Source of the DNA: Alistipes sp.
GTDB taxonomy: Bacteria; Bacteroidota; Bacteroidia; Bacteroidales; Rikenellaceae
DNA: 20,689 bases
Direction of reading: 5' to 3'
Assembly: GCA_020026335.1 (NCBI GenBank)
Contig: JAHHQO010000019.1
Coordinates: forward strand, 1 to 20,689
Part shown: positions 1 to 7,410 of the stretch, in pieces
Layout: each line of letters opens with the position of its first letter
Position numbering within the stretch: the stretch's first letter is position 1
Made by a program: the position numbers and the translations under genes
Notes under the pieces: model-generated
The model's database searches: none
Told to the model about the DNA's origin: nothing
The model's input: only the letters and a program-made list of their open reading frames with translations

Positions 1-51
1 TCCGGCCTCCGGGTTATGAGCCCGACGAGCTACCAACTGCTCTATCCCGCG
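1..51 (-). tRNA. initiator tRNA-Met (CAT), 3' part cut off by window edge
   Basis: Read on the minus strand, the gene begins CGCGGGATAGAGCAG at position 51 and continues through a D-arm (AGTTGGTAGCT) to an anticodon loop CTCATAA. The anticodon stem carries three consecutive G-C pairs (GGG before the loop, CCC after it), the signature of initiator tRNA. The 5' base is C, as expected for the unpaired 1:72 position of initiators. The variable loop and T-arm are only partly present because the window ends. It could be an elongator tRNA-Met only if the GGG/CCC stem were coincidental. Confidence 0.93.
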
Positions 52-91
52 ATATATCTTTAGATGTTATCTATCATCGTGATTGCGAGTG

Positions 92-123
92 CAAAGATAA
101 GGCATATATTTGGTGTTTGCAAA
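92..123 (-). promoter_or_regulatory. Bacteroidota-type promoter of the initiator tRNA gene
   Basis: On the minus strand the sequence reads TTTG (120-123), a 20-nt spacer, then TATCTTTG (92-99). This is an exact match to the Bacteroidota sigma-ABfr consensus (TTTG, 19-21 nt, TAnnTTTG). Transcription would start near 85 and run into the tRNA at 51. Confidence 0.8.
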
Positions 124-264
124 TATTTTGATGATAAATTTTTGACAACTTTTCTTTTGCGTTGCATATTACATTGTAAATCAGTGAGATAAATTTGTAA
201 AATATTTTTGCAAATTTTCCACCGCTTTGCGCTCCTCTCTCGAAATCCGCCCCATGGTACTGCC

Positions 265-2046
265 TTATGCCAGGTGTGCGGCAACAATTTCCGAGAGGTC
301 GCACACCTCTTTCTCCGTACCGCGCCCCACAGCCTTCTTGCAGAGGGGGCAGGCGGTGACGATGACCTCGGCACCCGTCTCCTCCAGCTCCGAAGCCATG
401 TTCTTCGCCAACTTGACCTGCTGTTCGTCCGAGATGGCGAGGTTGGCCACCGAAGAACCACAACAGAGCGAGTGCTCGCGTGTGTCGCGCGGTTCGAGGA
501 GTGTACCGATGGCCTCGATGACCGCACGCGGCTCGTCATAGATGCCGTTACCGCGTCCCAATTCGCAGGGGTCGTGGTAGGTGTAACGGGTGTCGGCCTT
601 ATCGACCTTCAGTCGTCCGTTCTCCATCAGACGGAGGATATACTCCGAGTGGTGGAGCACCTCGATGCCCTCCAGGTGGTAGTCCTCCTTAAAGACCTTC
701 AGACAGATGGGACACGAGGTAACCAGGGTGGTGATGCCGTGCTTGCGGAACAACTCGGTGTTGTACTCCATCATCTTGTGGGCGGCATCGGTCTCGCCGG
801 CCAGTTTGAGGGGACGACCACAACATACGCCGCCGCTCTTGTCCGCCCACCAGACCTCCTCGCCCGATGCGGCGAAGATACTCTGCATGGATTTGAGAAT
901 ACGGGGGGTGAGCAGGGTCATGCAACCGGCAAAGTATCCCACCTTGCCCTCGCCTGTCGAGCGGTCGAGCCCCTTGAAATACTTGTAGCGGCGTTCGCTG
1001 GGCAGGTTGCGCATCACATCGCGCGAATTGATACGCAGGGTGTTGAGGTCGATGCCCACGGGACAACGCTCCGTGCATCGTCCGCACATCAGACAGTTGT
1101 CGGCAGTGGCGAGACGCAACATCTTGTAACGGCGGTCACGCAGGTAGTAGACCGACTGTACGGTGTTGATACCCAGTACGCTCTGCAACTGACAGGGGTC
1201 GATACAGATACCGCAACGCGAGCACGCCTCGGTCTGGAACTTGTCGTAGGTCGATTCCTTTTCGCCCGAACGGAGTCCGTATTTGCGCAGGAAGATGAGG
1301 GGCACCTCGGTGAAGATGTGCATGTAGCGCGAGAAGGGGAGTCCCACGAAGAAGACACCCAACACGATGGAGTAGAACCACCATGCCGCGGACTCCATCT
1401 GCATGAGTGTGCCCTCCGACAGATGGGCGCGGAGCAGCTCGCCGGTGCTGCCCGTGAGGAAGCTGCCCCCGCCGTAGAGTCCCGATGTGATGCTCTCCGC
1501 CACATAACGTGCCGGGAAGATGAACCACAGCGCCGAGAGGGCGATGCGGTCGCCCAACACGTGGTGAGTGGTCTTGCGCATACCCATGGCACGCGAGTAC
1601 ATACGTTTGCTCCACGCCAGTGTGACACCCGACAGCACCATGCAGAGGAAGAGGTCCATCAGAAAGGCGAAGAGGGGTTTGTGCTCCAGCCCCACGGCGA
1701 AGTATTTGAAGAAAACATGACCCTGAAGGGGCACATAACGGAATCCCAGATAGGCGATGGTCTCCGCCCAGCCCACGGCAATGAGCAGGAACCAGCCGAA
1801 GGCCAGTGACATATGCATGTAACCCAACAGCGGATTGACCTTGTAGATGCGTCGGTGGATGAGACACTCACGGAAGGCCTCCCACACCGCCGCGAAGGTT
1901 TTGCCTGTGAATATTCCGCCGGCAATCAGACGCTTGTCCCTGCGGGGCAGGCGGTAGAGCCACGTGCCCCACTTCCAGGCGATGACCACAAACATGAAGA
2001 TGGCGCCCAGAATGAACGGAATACAGAATGGTGCGTAAAAATTCAT
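265..2046 (-). CDS. membrane-anchored DsrM/DsrK-type (HdrE/HdrD-like) fusion, Fe-S and CCG-domain protein
   Basis: The 593-aa protein has two halves. The N-terminal half (about 1-250) has about five hydrophobic segments (roughly 8-30, 77-100, 125-145, 168-190, 222-240) and scattered histidines (H78, H161/H162, H243), resembling a DsrM/HdrE/NarI-type cytochrome b anchor. The C-terminal half is HdrD/DsrK-like. It has two [4Fe-4S] motifs (C275/278/281/285 and C318/321/324/328) and two cysteine-rich CCG domains: C375, C408-C409, C445/C448 and C494, C528-C529, C566/C569. In this family such CCG domains bind noncubane [4Fe-4S] clusters that handle disulfide/thiol chemistry. It probably passes electrons between menaquinone and the Hdr-like soluble subunits encoded just upstream in the same operon (2-bp gap). 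The true substrate is unknown. No strong terminator is seen after its stop. Confidence 0.88.
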   Translation of the reverse strand: MNFYAPFCIPFILGAIFMFVVIAWKWGTWLYRLPRRDKRLIAGGIFTGKTFAAVWEAFRECLIHRRIYKVNPLLGYMHMSLAFGWFLLIAVGWAETIAYLGFRYVPLQGHVFFKYFAVGLEHKPLFAFLMDLFLCMVLSGVTLAWSKRMYSRAMGMRKTTHHVLGDRIALSALWFIFPARYVAESITSGLYGGGSFLTGSTGELLRAHLSEGTLMQMESAAWWFYSIVLGVFFVGLPFSRYMHIFTEVPLIFLRKYGLRSGEKESTYDKFQTEACSRCGICIDPCQLQSVLGINTVQSVYYLRDRRYKMLRLATADNCLMCGRCTERCPVGIDLNTLRINSRDVMRNLPSERRYKYFKGLDRSTGEGKVGYFAGCMTLLTPRILKSMQSIFAASGEEVWWADKSGGVCCGRPLKLAGETDAAHKMMEYNTELFRKHGITTLVTSCPICLKVFKEDYHLEGIEVLHHSEYILRLMENGRLKVDKADTRYTYHDPCELGRGNGIYDEPRAVIEAIGTLLEPRDTREHSLCCGSSVANLAISDEQQVKLAKNMASELEETGAEVIVTACPLCKKAVGRGTEKEVCDLSEIVAAHLA

Positions 2047-2048
2047 CG

Positions 2049-2384
2049 TCAGAAATCTCCCAATTTACGTTTTAAGAGCATCACCACACCGCGGGTGTTG
2101 ATGCCTCGCGGACATACCAGACGGCACTTGCCGCAGAGCATACATTTGCTCATCTCCTCGTAGGCACCCTGATACTCGCCACGGCGCACGAGGGTGTGTA
2201 CCCTGCGGAAATTGAACTCCGTGAGGTTGCCTGCCGTGCAGACCGCCGTGCAGGAACCGCAACCGATGCAACTCTGCAACTCGGGCATCTCGTGCAGAAT
2301 CTCATCGCTTTTGTTCAGGTTGTTGAGGTCCATGTTGATGGCGCGCGGTTTCGAGATGCTGAAACCGAAATTGATGGCTGCCAT
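2049..2384 (-). CDS. small HdrC-like [4Fe-4S] dicluster protein
   Basis: A 111-aa soluble protein with two ferredoxin-type motifs, C39-x2-C42-x2-C45-x3-C49 and C81-x2-C84-x2-C87-x3-C91, about 40 residues apart. This is the arrangement of HdrC, the electron-wire subunit of heterodisulfide reductase. It lacks transmembrane segments. It sits 2 bp before the DsrMK-like gene and 3 bp after the HdrA-like gene, so it is probably the ferredoxin bridge between the flavoprotein and the membrane subunit (inference). It is the second HdrC homologue in the operon and is half the size of the first (4489-5187). The start is fixed by tight packing against the upstream stop. Confidence 0.87.
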   Translation of the reverse strand: MAAINFGFSISKPRAINMDLNNLNKSDEILHEMPELQSCIGCGSCTAVCTAGNLTEFNFRRVHTLVRRGEYQGAYEEMSKCMLCGKCRLVCPRGINTRGVVMLLKRKLGDF

Positions 2385-2387
2385 GAC

Positions 2388-3392
2388 TTATTCCGATAAA
2401 TATTGGCACACGGCATCGGCTGCCGTGGTGGCTTCGTTGAGTGTCTCGCCGATGTTCTTGGGCGAGGTGATGGCACCGGCGTAGAAGATGCCGTCGGTGT
2501 TGCTTTTCATGTTGTTGAGAAACAGGTCGCGGGGCTGCATGAAGCCGCTGGGCGACTGGAGAAGTCCTGCGGAGGCTGCCAGCGAGGAGTTGTCGTCGTT
2601 GGCACGCATACCCACCAGCAATACCAGCATATCGACACTCATTCTTAAGGGGCGACCCGTGAGGGTGTCCTCCGCCTTAATCTGTATGCGACCTTCGAAC
2701 GTTTCGCTCGCCTCGGAGATACGTCCTCTCACGAAGTGGATGTTGTACTTTATCTGTGCTTTGCGGTACATCTCCTCGTAGCCGGGGCCGAACATACGTA
2801 TATCCATGTAGAAGTTGAAGACATCGGCATCGGGGAACAGTTTTTTCATCTCCATGGCCTGCTTCACGCCCGTCACGCAGCACACCTTCGAACAGTGGTG
2901 CTGGCCGACCTTCTCGTCACGCGAACCCACACAGTGGAGGAAGGCGATACGCTTGGGACGTGAGCCGTCCTTCATGGCGACCTTGCCCTCGTTGAGCATG
3001 CGCTCGATGTCCACACTCGTATATACGTTGTCGTAGATGCCGTAGCCGTACTCCTCCTTGATGCGTGCATCGAAGAGGGTGAAGCCCGTGGACATCACCA
3101 CCGAATCACACGCGAGGGTCTCGCCCGTGGAGAGGGTCACGCTCTTCGAGGTGAAGCTCTTGACCTCGGTGGAGGTTCTCACCTCGATGTTCTGCTGGTT
3201 GATTTTACTGCGCAGGGCGATGAGTATCTCCTGTGCCGGCGTGAAGGTCGGGAAGAGAACGTGCCAGCCCCTGAGCTTGCCGCCCAGCTCCGACTCCTTT
3301 TCGATGATGACGGGGTCGATGCCCTGTGCCTGAAGGTGGAGTGCCGTCTGCATTCCGGCCACGCCTCCGCCTATGATTGCTACTCGTTTCAT
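2388..3392 (-). CDS. short HdrA/QmoA-like FAD-dependent subunit
   Basis: A 334-aa flavoprotein. It opens with a beta strand and the GGGVAG dinucleotide-binding loop (residues 8-13), then EKESELGG, which should contact FAD. A cysteine-rich insertion follows (C154, C167, C171, C172, with HCVGSRDEKVGQHHC around it), as in HdrA and QmoA, where it holds a [4Fe-4S] cluster. The C-terminal segment GIFYAGAITSPKNIGE is the second FAD-contact motif. It is about half the length of methanogen HdrA and lacks the extra ferredoxin domains, so it is closer to QmoA or minimal HdrA. Its ATG follows the HdrB-like stop with no gap, implying translational coupling. The flavin may be a branch point for electrons, but bifurcation cannot be inferred without a partner dehydrogenase. 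Confidence 0.88.
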   Translation of the reverse strand: MKRVAIIGGGVAGMQTALHLQAQGIDPVIIEKESELGGKLRGWHVLFPTFTPAQEILIALRSKINQQNIEVRTSTEVKSFTSKSVTLSTGETLACDSVVMSTGFTLFDARIKEEYGYGIYDNVYTSVDIERMLNEGKVAMKDGSRPKRIAFLHCVGSRDEKVGQHHCSKVCCVTGVKQAMEMKKLFPDADVFNFYMDIRMFGPGYEEMYRKAQIKYNIHFVRGRISEASETFEGRIQIKAEDTLTGRPLRMSVDMLVLLVGMRANDDNSSLAASAGLLQSPSGFMQPRDLFLNNMKSNTDGIFYAGAITSPKNIGETLNEATTAADAVCQYLSE

Positions 3393-4484
3393 TTATTGCT
3401 TCATGTCGTAAATGGTATCGACGGGGGCGCAATTGACCACTGCCGATGCCGGTTTGCCGATATATTTTCCGTTTCTGCCGAGGTATTTGGCGGCAGGGTC
3501 ATACTCGATGCCCATCTTGTCGAGCAGCGGCTCGACATCGACCTGGTGCATCTGCATACCCAGTGCCCAGGGGTCGTAGCCCAGCACCAGACCCGCCATC
3601 TCCTCGTAGGTGAGCACCGGAATGCCGTGGCCGTTCTCGCCGTAGGTCGTACCCTCCATCTCGGCGATGGTGTACTGCCATCTGTCGAGGAACATCGAAC
3701 AACCGGGGCAGTTGGCCACGATGAAGTCGGGTTTGTAGGGCGCCATGCTCTCGAGTTTCTTGTGGGAGTTGGCTATCGAGTAACCGCGGTTGGCCTGCAC
3801 CAGATAGTTGCGGAAGCCGAAACCGCAGCAGTGACGGCGTTCGGGGTAATCGACACACTCGCCGCCCCACTCTTCGACCATGCCTGCCAGCACGTAGGGA
3901 AACTCCGAACCGCCGACACCCGCCTTGGGGAAAATCTTGGCGTAGTGGCAACCGATGTGGTCCACCACCTTGAGGGGTTCGCCCGTCTGCACATTGATGA
4001 GGCGGTGCTTGGCACGCGCACCAATCTCCCCACGGAAGTGATACATCACATCGGAGGTGTGCGCCATGCATTTGGGAATGGTAAATTCGCGGCCTGTGGC
4101 CTTGTAGAGGTTCTCGCGGGTCTTCTCCTCAGTTTCGGGAAACTCCTTCCATGTTTCGAGAATCTCGGTGTAGATGCCGAATGAGGTGATGCACGAGGTG
4201 GTGAAGTTCTCCAACCCCGACTCGTTCATCAGCGAGAACTGACGCGCCACCACCGTCATGGTGGTCTCCAGCGGCACTACATCGGAGTGATAACCGATAC
4301 CCGTGCAGGAGGAGTGTTTGGGGTCGTCGTAGAAATTCTTGCCCAAGTCGTTGTGCATGATGTCCAAAAAAGCCTTCTCGCTTCCGGGAAAGAAATTCTG
4401 ACGGATACAACTGCGTCCGTAGTAGTAGTCGTCATCGGCAATGAATTTCTGATATTCGTTCCAACTGTTTCCTTTGGCTCTCAT
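3393..4484 (-). CDS. HdrB-like CCG-domain protein
   Basis: A 363-aa protein with the HdrB layout of two cysteine-rich domains. The C-terminal domain is complete: C179, C219-C220 (RHCCGFGF) and C259/C262 (ANCPGC). The N-terminal domain is depleted: C26, C60 and C98 remain, but the paired cysteine before C60 is S59 and C98 has no CxxC partner. In the family the intact site binds a noncubane [4Fe-4S] cluster that reduces disulfides. I chose ATG 4484 because it lies 4 bp after the upstream stop and gives a normal N-terminus (MRAKGNSWNEYQKF). An in-frame ATG at 4523 would add 13 residues and overlap the upstream gene by 35 bp. It lies between the HdrC-like and HdrA-like genes, consistent with an HdrABC core. 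Confidence 0.87.
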   Translation of the reverse strand: MRAKGNSWNEYQKFIADDDYYYGRSCIRQNFFPGSEKAFLDIMHNDLGKNFYDDPKHSSCTGIGYHSDVVPLETTMTVVARQFSLMNESGLENFTTSCITSFGIYTEILETWKEFPETEEKTRENLYKATGREFTIPKCMAHTSDVMYHFRGEIGARAKHRLINVQTGEPLKVVDHIGCHYAKIFPKAGVGGSEFPYVLAGMVEEWGGECVDYPERRHCCGFGFRNYLVQANRGYSIANSHKKLESMAPYKPDFIVANCPGCSMFLDRWQYTIAEMEGTTYGENGHGIPVLTYEEMAGLVLGYDPWALGMQMHQVDVEPLLDKMGIEYDPAAKYLGRNGKYIGKPASAVVNCAPVDTIYDMKQ

Positions 4485-4488
4485 TGTT

Positions 4489-5187
4489 CTAATAGTGTTC
4501 GTTACTGTTTTTGCAGAATACATCCATCATGTATTCGTCGTCGGCACCGTTCTCGTAGCCCATCTCGCGGGCTTTCTTGTCGGAGTAACGCTCTATGGTG
4601 TCGAACATCTCCCTGCCGCCGCTGACCTCGAAAATGCGGTGGAGTTCGTCCATCGATTGCTGGTCGATTTTGCGCAGCGCGCCGGCACCCTCCTTGCGGT
4701 AACAGGGGGTGAACTGTTCGTAAACATCGTTGTCGTGGTCGAAAATCCATCGCCATACGGTACCCTGCTCGGGGTGGAGGTCGGGGTCAATACCCTTGGG
4801 CACAAGGCAGTAGCCCGTGCGGAGGATATTGTCGCCCACGGTGCGTTTGAGGGCGAGCTGCTGGCGTCCCTTCTCGCTCTCGACAAAGAAACCCAATTTC
4901 TGGGAGAGGGTTCTCAGGGATTGAATCACATAACCGGGGGCATTGCCGCGCGGACAGCGCGGACGGCACGACATACACTCGCCGCAGTACCAGATGGTAT
5001 CGCTCTTGAGGAGTGCTTCGATGGCATCATCGTCTCTTGTTTGTACTGTGTTGACAATCTCGCGCGGGTCATACTCGTAGAACTCCGCGGCAGGACATAC
5101 GGCGGTGCAGACACCACAATTCATGCAGGCGTGGAGACCCTCGCGCATGCGCACATCCTTCATCAACATATCGAAATATTTACCCAT
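4489..5187 (-). CDS. HdrC-like [4Fe-4S] dicluster protein, first gene of the hdr-like operon
   Basis: A 232-aa soluble protein with two [4Fe-4S] motifs near the N-terminus (C21/C24/C27/C31 in CMNCGVCTAVCP and C68/C71/C74/C78 in CGECMSCRPRCP). A helical tail of about 150 residues follows. In Hdr complexes HdrC carries electrons between the HdrA flavin and the HdrB noncubane clusters. The longer tail and partnership with the next gene (HdrB-like, 4-bp gap) mark it as the cognate HdrC of the soluble core; the smaller one at 2049-2384 is likely the bridge to the membrane. It is separated from folA upstream by an 84-bp region containing a terminator and possible promoter elements. Confidence 0.87.
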   Translation of the reverse strand: MGKYFDMLMKDVRMREGLHACMNCGVCTAVCPAAEFYEYDPREIVNTVQTRDDDAIEALLKSDTIWYCGECMSCRPRCPRGNAPGYVIQSLRTLSQKLGFFVESEKGRQQLALKRTVGDNILRTGYCLVPKGIDPDLHPEQGTVWRWIFDHDNDVYEQFTPCYRKEGAGALRKIDQQSMDELHRIFEVSGGREMFDTIERYSDKKAREMGYENGADDEYMMDVFCKNSNEHY

Positions 5188-5207
5188 AATCTACCGGGCA
5201 AAGGATA

Positions 5208-5235
5208 TAAAAAAACCTTTGCGATGCGCAAAGGT
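5208..5235 (-). terminator. intrinsic terminator of the lpxH-thyA-folA run
   Basis: A perfect 9-bp stem (5215-5223 with 5227-5235, 3-nt loop) is followed on the minus strand by a run of seven T. It lies after the folA stop and before the hdr-like operon. A second, weaker hairpin (TTTGCC/GGCAAA, 5241-5256) stands just upstream of it. Confidence 0.82.
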
Positions 5236-5256
5236 AAGGATTTGCCCACTGGCAAA
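5229..5256 (-). promoter_or_regulatory. possible hdr operon promoter overlapping the folA terminator
   Basis: On the minus strand TACCTTTG (5229-5236) matches the -7 box TAnnTTTG, and TTTG at 5253-5256 lies 16 nt upstream, shorter than the usual 19-21. An alternative uses TTTG at 5229-5232 as the -33 element with an imperfect -7 box (TATCCTTTG) around 5199-5207. Some promoter is needed here because a strong terminator precedes the operon, but which element is used is uncertain. Confidence 0.35.
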
Positions 5257-5271
5257 GGGTAGTATAAATAC

Positions 5272-5757
5272 CTAATTTTTTTTCTTCGAGTAGTGTTCGA
5301 ATACAAAGGGGTAGGGATATTTTGCACCCGAAGAGTGATATTCCGACTCTCGGAGGACCCATTTGTCGGTATCCCAGTCGGGGAATCGGGTGTCACCCTC
5401 GTAGGCGTGTTTCACGCGGGTGAGATAGAATTCGTCCGCCTGGTCGAGTGCCTGTCGGTAGATTTGCGCACCACCGATGACGAAGACCTCCTCATCGGGC
5501 GAAAAGAGGGCGAAAGCCTCCTCCAGAGAGTGCACCACCTCGCAACCCTCAATCTCGAGAGCCTGTCGTGTGATGACCACATTGCGGCGGTTGGGCAGCG
5601 GACGACCCAGCGATTCGTAGGTCTTGCGACCCATGATGACGGGGTGTCCCGTGGTGATGGCCTTGAAGTGTTTCAAGTCTTCGGAGATGTGCCACAGCAA
5701 ATCATTCTTGTCGCCGATGACACCGTTTTCGGCTATGGCCACGATAATCGAAATCAT
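5272..5757 (-). CDS. folA: dihydrofolate reductase
   Basis: A 161-aa protein of normal DHFR length. It reduces dihydrofolate to tetrahydrofolate with NADPH in the cytosol. The N-terminus MISIIVAIAENGVIG is the family strand and loop, followed by LLWHISEDLKHFK. D27 is in the place of the catalytic acid of the E. coli enzyme, and IMGRKTYESLGRPLPNR holds the NADPH- and folate-binding residues. FVIGGAQIY is the glycine pair near the cofactor. It is the last gene of its run, 18 bp after thyA. This pairing is expected because ThyA turns methylene-tetrahydrofolate into the dihydrofolate that FolA recycles. The lysine-rich end (SKKKN) sits just before the terminator. Confidence 0.97.
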   Translation of the reverse strand: MISIIVAIAENGVIGDKNDLLWHISEDLKHFKAITTGHPVIMGRKTYESLGRPLPNRRNVVITRQALEIEGCEVVHSLEEAFALFSPDEEVFVIGGAQIYRQALDQADEFYLTRVKHAYEGDTRFPDWDTDKWVLRESEYHSSGAKYPYPFVFEHYSKKKN

Positions 5758-5775
5758 AGTGATGCGTTGTTAGGT

Positions 5776-6669
5776 TTAGAACGACATGGGAGCCTTGATG
5801 GCAGGGTAGGGGTCGTAGCCCTCCAGCGTGAAATCCTCGTAGCGGAAGTCGAATATCGACTTCACCTCGGGGTTGAGGTGCATGTGGGGCAGCGGACGCG
5901 GTGTGCGTGAGAGCTGCTCGCCGACCTGCTCGAAGTGGTTGAGGTAGAGGTGCGTGTCGCCCAGCGTGTGGATAAATTCTCCGGGCTTCAGACCGCACAC
6001 CTGCGCCATCATCATGGTCAGAAGGGCATACGAAGCGATGTTGAACGGCACACCGAGGAAGGTATCCGCACTGCGCTGGTAGAGCATACACGACAGGCGA
6101 CCCTCCGCCACGTAGAACTGAAACAGCACATGACAGGGGGGCAGGGCCATCTCACCGATTTCCGCCACATTCCATGCCGAGACGATGATGCGGCGCGATT
6201 CGGGGTTGTGGCGAATCAGCTCCACCGCCTGCGCGATTTGGTCGATGACCCCTCCGTCGGGACGGGGCCACGAACGCCACTGATAGCCGTAGACGTGGTT
6301 CAAGTCGCCGTAGCGGTAGTCCTCGATGGGCGAGGATTGTCCGGCGAGGGAGAGAAACTCCTCGCGCGATACGGGTGTGGTGTTGTGCGCGGCGCAACAC
6401 TCGTTATAGTAGCGGTAAGCATCGTTATCCCAGATGTGAACGCCGTTCTGCACCAGATAGGCGATGTTGGTGTCGCCCTTCAGGAACCACAGCAGTTCGT
6501 GGATAACGCCCTTGAGAAATACTTTCTTGGTGGTGAGCAGGGGAAATCCCTCGCTCAAATCGAAGCGCATCTGATGACCGAATACGCTTTGAGTGCCTGT
6601 ACCCGTACGGTCACCGCGAATGACACCTTCGCGGCGTATGCGTTGCAACAGGTCGAGATATTGTCGCAT
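5776..6669 (-). CDS. thyA: thymidylate synthase
   Basis: A 297-aa protein that methylates dUMP to dTMP using methylene-tetrahydrofolate. DRTGTGTQSVFGHQMRF (20-36) includes the phosphate-binding arginine. The nucleophile is C179 in MALPPCH, and LYQRSADTFLGVPFNIASYALL contains the dUMP-binding QRS and N residues. The end YPAIKAPMSF is typical. It is about 33 residues longer than the E. coli protein because of an insertion near 84-118, as occurs in the longer ThyA forms such as that of Lactobacillus. The cysteine of the usual QRSCD motif is alanine here, which is not catalytic. It starts 3 bp after lpxH and is followed by folA. Confidence 0.97.
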   Translation of the reverse strand: MRQYLDLLQRIRREGVIRGDRTGTGTQSVFGHQMRFDLSEGFPLLTTKKVFLKGVIHELLWFLKGDTNIAYLVQNGVHIWDNDAYRYYNECCAAHNTTPVSREEFLSLAGQSSPIEDYRYGDLNHVYGYQWRSWPRPDGGVIDQIAQAVELIRHNPESRRIIVSAWNVAEIGEMALPPCHVLFQFYVAEGRLSCMLYQRSADTFLGVPFNIASYALLTMMMAQVCGLKPGEFIHTLGDTHLYLNHFEQVGEQLSRTPRPLPHMHLNPEVKSIFDFRYEDFTLEGYDPYPAIKAPMSF

Positions 6670-6672
6670 GAT

Positions 6673-7410
6673 TTAAAACTTTTTAAGTTCCAGCACTCCG
6701 TCATCGGTCATCGCCGCGTAGGTAATCTGACCGTGCCAGCAGCCGAGGTGCACCACATGGAGTCCCTCCTCGCGGTAGTCGCGCGGATAGTGGAGGTGAC
6801 CGAAGACAAAATGGTCGATTTTCTCGTGTCGGGAGTAGTTGCGGGCGTATTCGATGAGGGGGCAGGTGATGCGCTCGTCATACATCAGTCCGTGGCGGTT
6901 GTGCGACTTGCGCGAGCTGCCGCTCCACCACTGTCCGAACTTCAACGCCCAGTCGGGGTGCACCAGCCACGAAAAGAGCCAGCGGAGCACCTTCGAGCGG
7001 AACACCGTATTCATGAATTGCAGCACATAGTGACCCTGAATCTGCATGTTGTCGCCATGTGCCAGAAAGAGTCGCTGTCCGGCCAGCTCCACCACTTCGG
7101 GGGCGGTGTGAATCTCCATGCCACATTCCCTGGCGAAGTAATCCTTGACCCACATGTCGTGATTGCCGGTGAAGAATATCACCTTGATGCCCTTGTCCGA
7201 GAGTTCGGCGAGCTTGCCCAGTGTGCGGACAAAGCCTTTGGGTACCACGCGGTTGTATTCGAACCAAAAGTCAAATACGTCGCCCAGGAGATAAATCTCG
7301 CGTGCATCGTGGGAGATGGTGTCCAGCCATCTGACAAAGTTGCGTTCGGTCTGTCGGGAGAGCGCTTCATCACCGGCTCCCAGATGGATGTCGGATGCGA
7401 AGTAATACAT
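6673..7410 (-). CDS. lpxH: UDP-2,3-diacylglucosamine diphosphatase
   Basis: A 245-aa calcineurin-like phosphoesterase. Metal-binding residues are in the expected order: D7/H9 (SDIHLG), D44 (LLGDVFDFW), N83/H84 (TGNHD), H118 (LAHGD) and H205/H207 (VFGHLH). The family cleaves UDP-2,3-diacylglucosamine to lipid X and UMP in lipid A synthesis at the inner face of the inner membrane, so the cell makes lipopolysaccharide or lipooligosaccharide. The hydrophobic cap (FRSKVLRWLFSWLVHPDWAL, about 137-156) is typical of LpxH and argues against a generic metallophosphatase. Its ATG overlaps the previous stop by one base (TAATG), a coupled start. Confidence 0.93.
   Translation of the reverse strand: MYYFASDIHLGAGDEALSRQTERNFVRWLDTISHDAREIYLLGDVFDFWFEYNRVVPKGFVRTLGKLAELSDKGIKVIFFTGNHDMWVKDYFARECGMEIHTAPEVVELAGQRLFLAHGDNMQIQGHYVLQFMNTVFRSKVLRWLFSWLVHPDWALKFGQWWSGSSRKSHNRHGLMYDERITCPLIEYARNYSRHEKIDHFVFGHLHYPRDYREEGLHVVHLGCWHGQITYAAMTDDGVLELKKF

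Noticed and set aside
208..1809. Long plus-strand open frame opposite the DsrMK-like gene
   Set aside because: Its translation is a histidine-, glutamine- and valine-rich mirror of the real gene with no family motif; the minus strand has clear Fe-S and CCG motifs.
3393..4523. Longer HdrB start at 4523
   Set aside because: It would overlap the upstream gene by 35 bp; ATG 4484 gives a 4-bp gap like the rest of the operon. Not fully excluded.
265..5187. Methanogen-type HdrABC-MvhADG electron bifurcation
   Set aside because: No MvhD, hydrogenase or ferredoxin-bearing long HdrA is present; only distant family likeness supports it.
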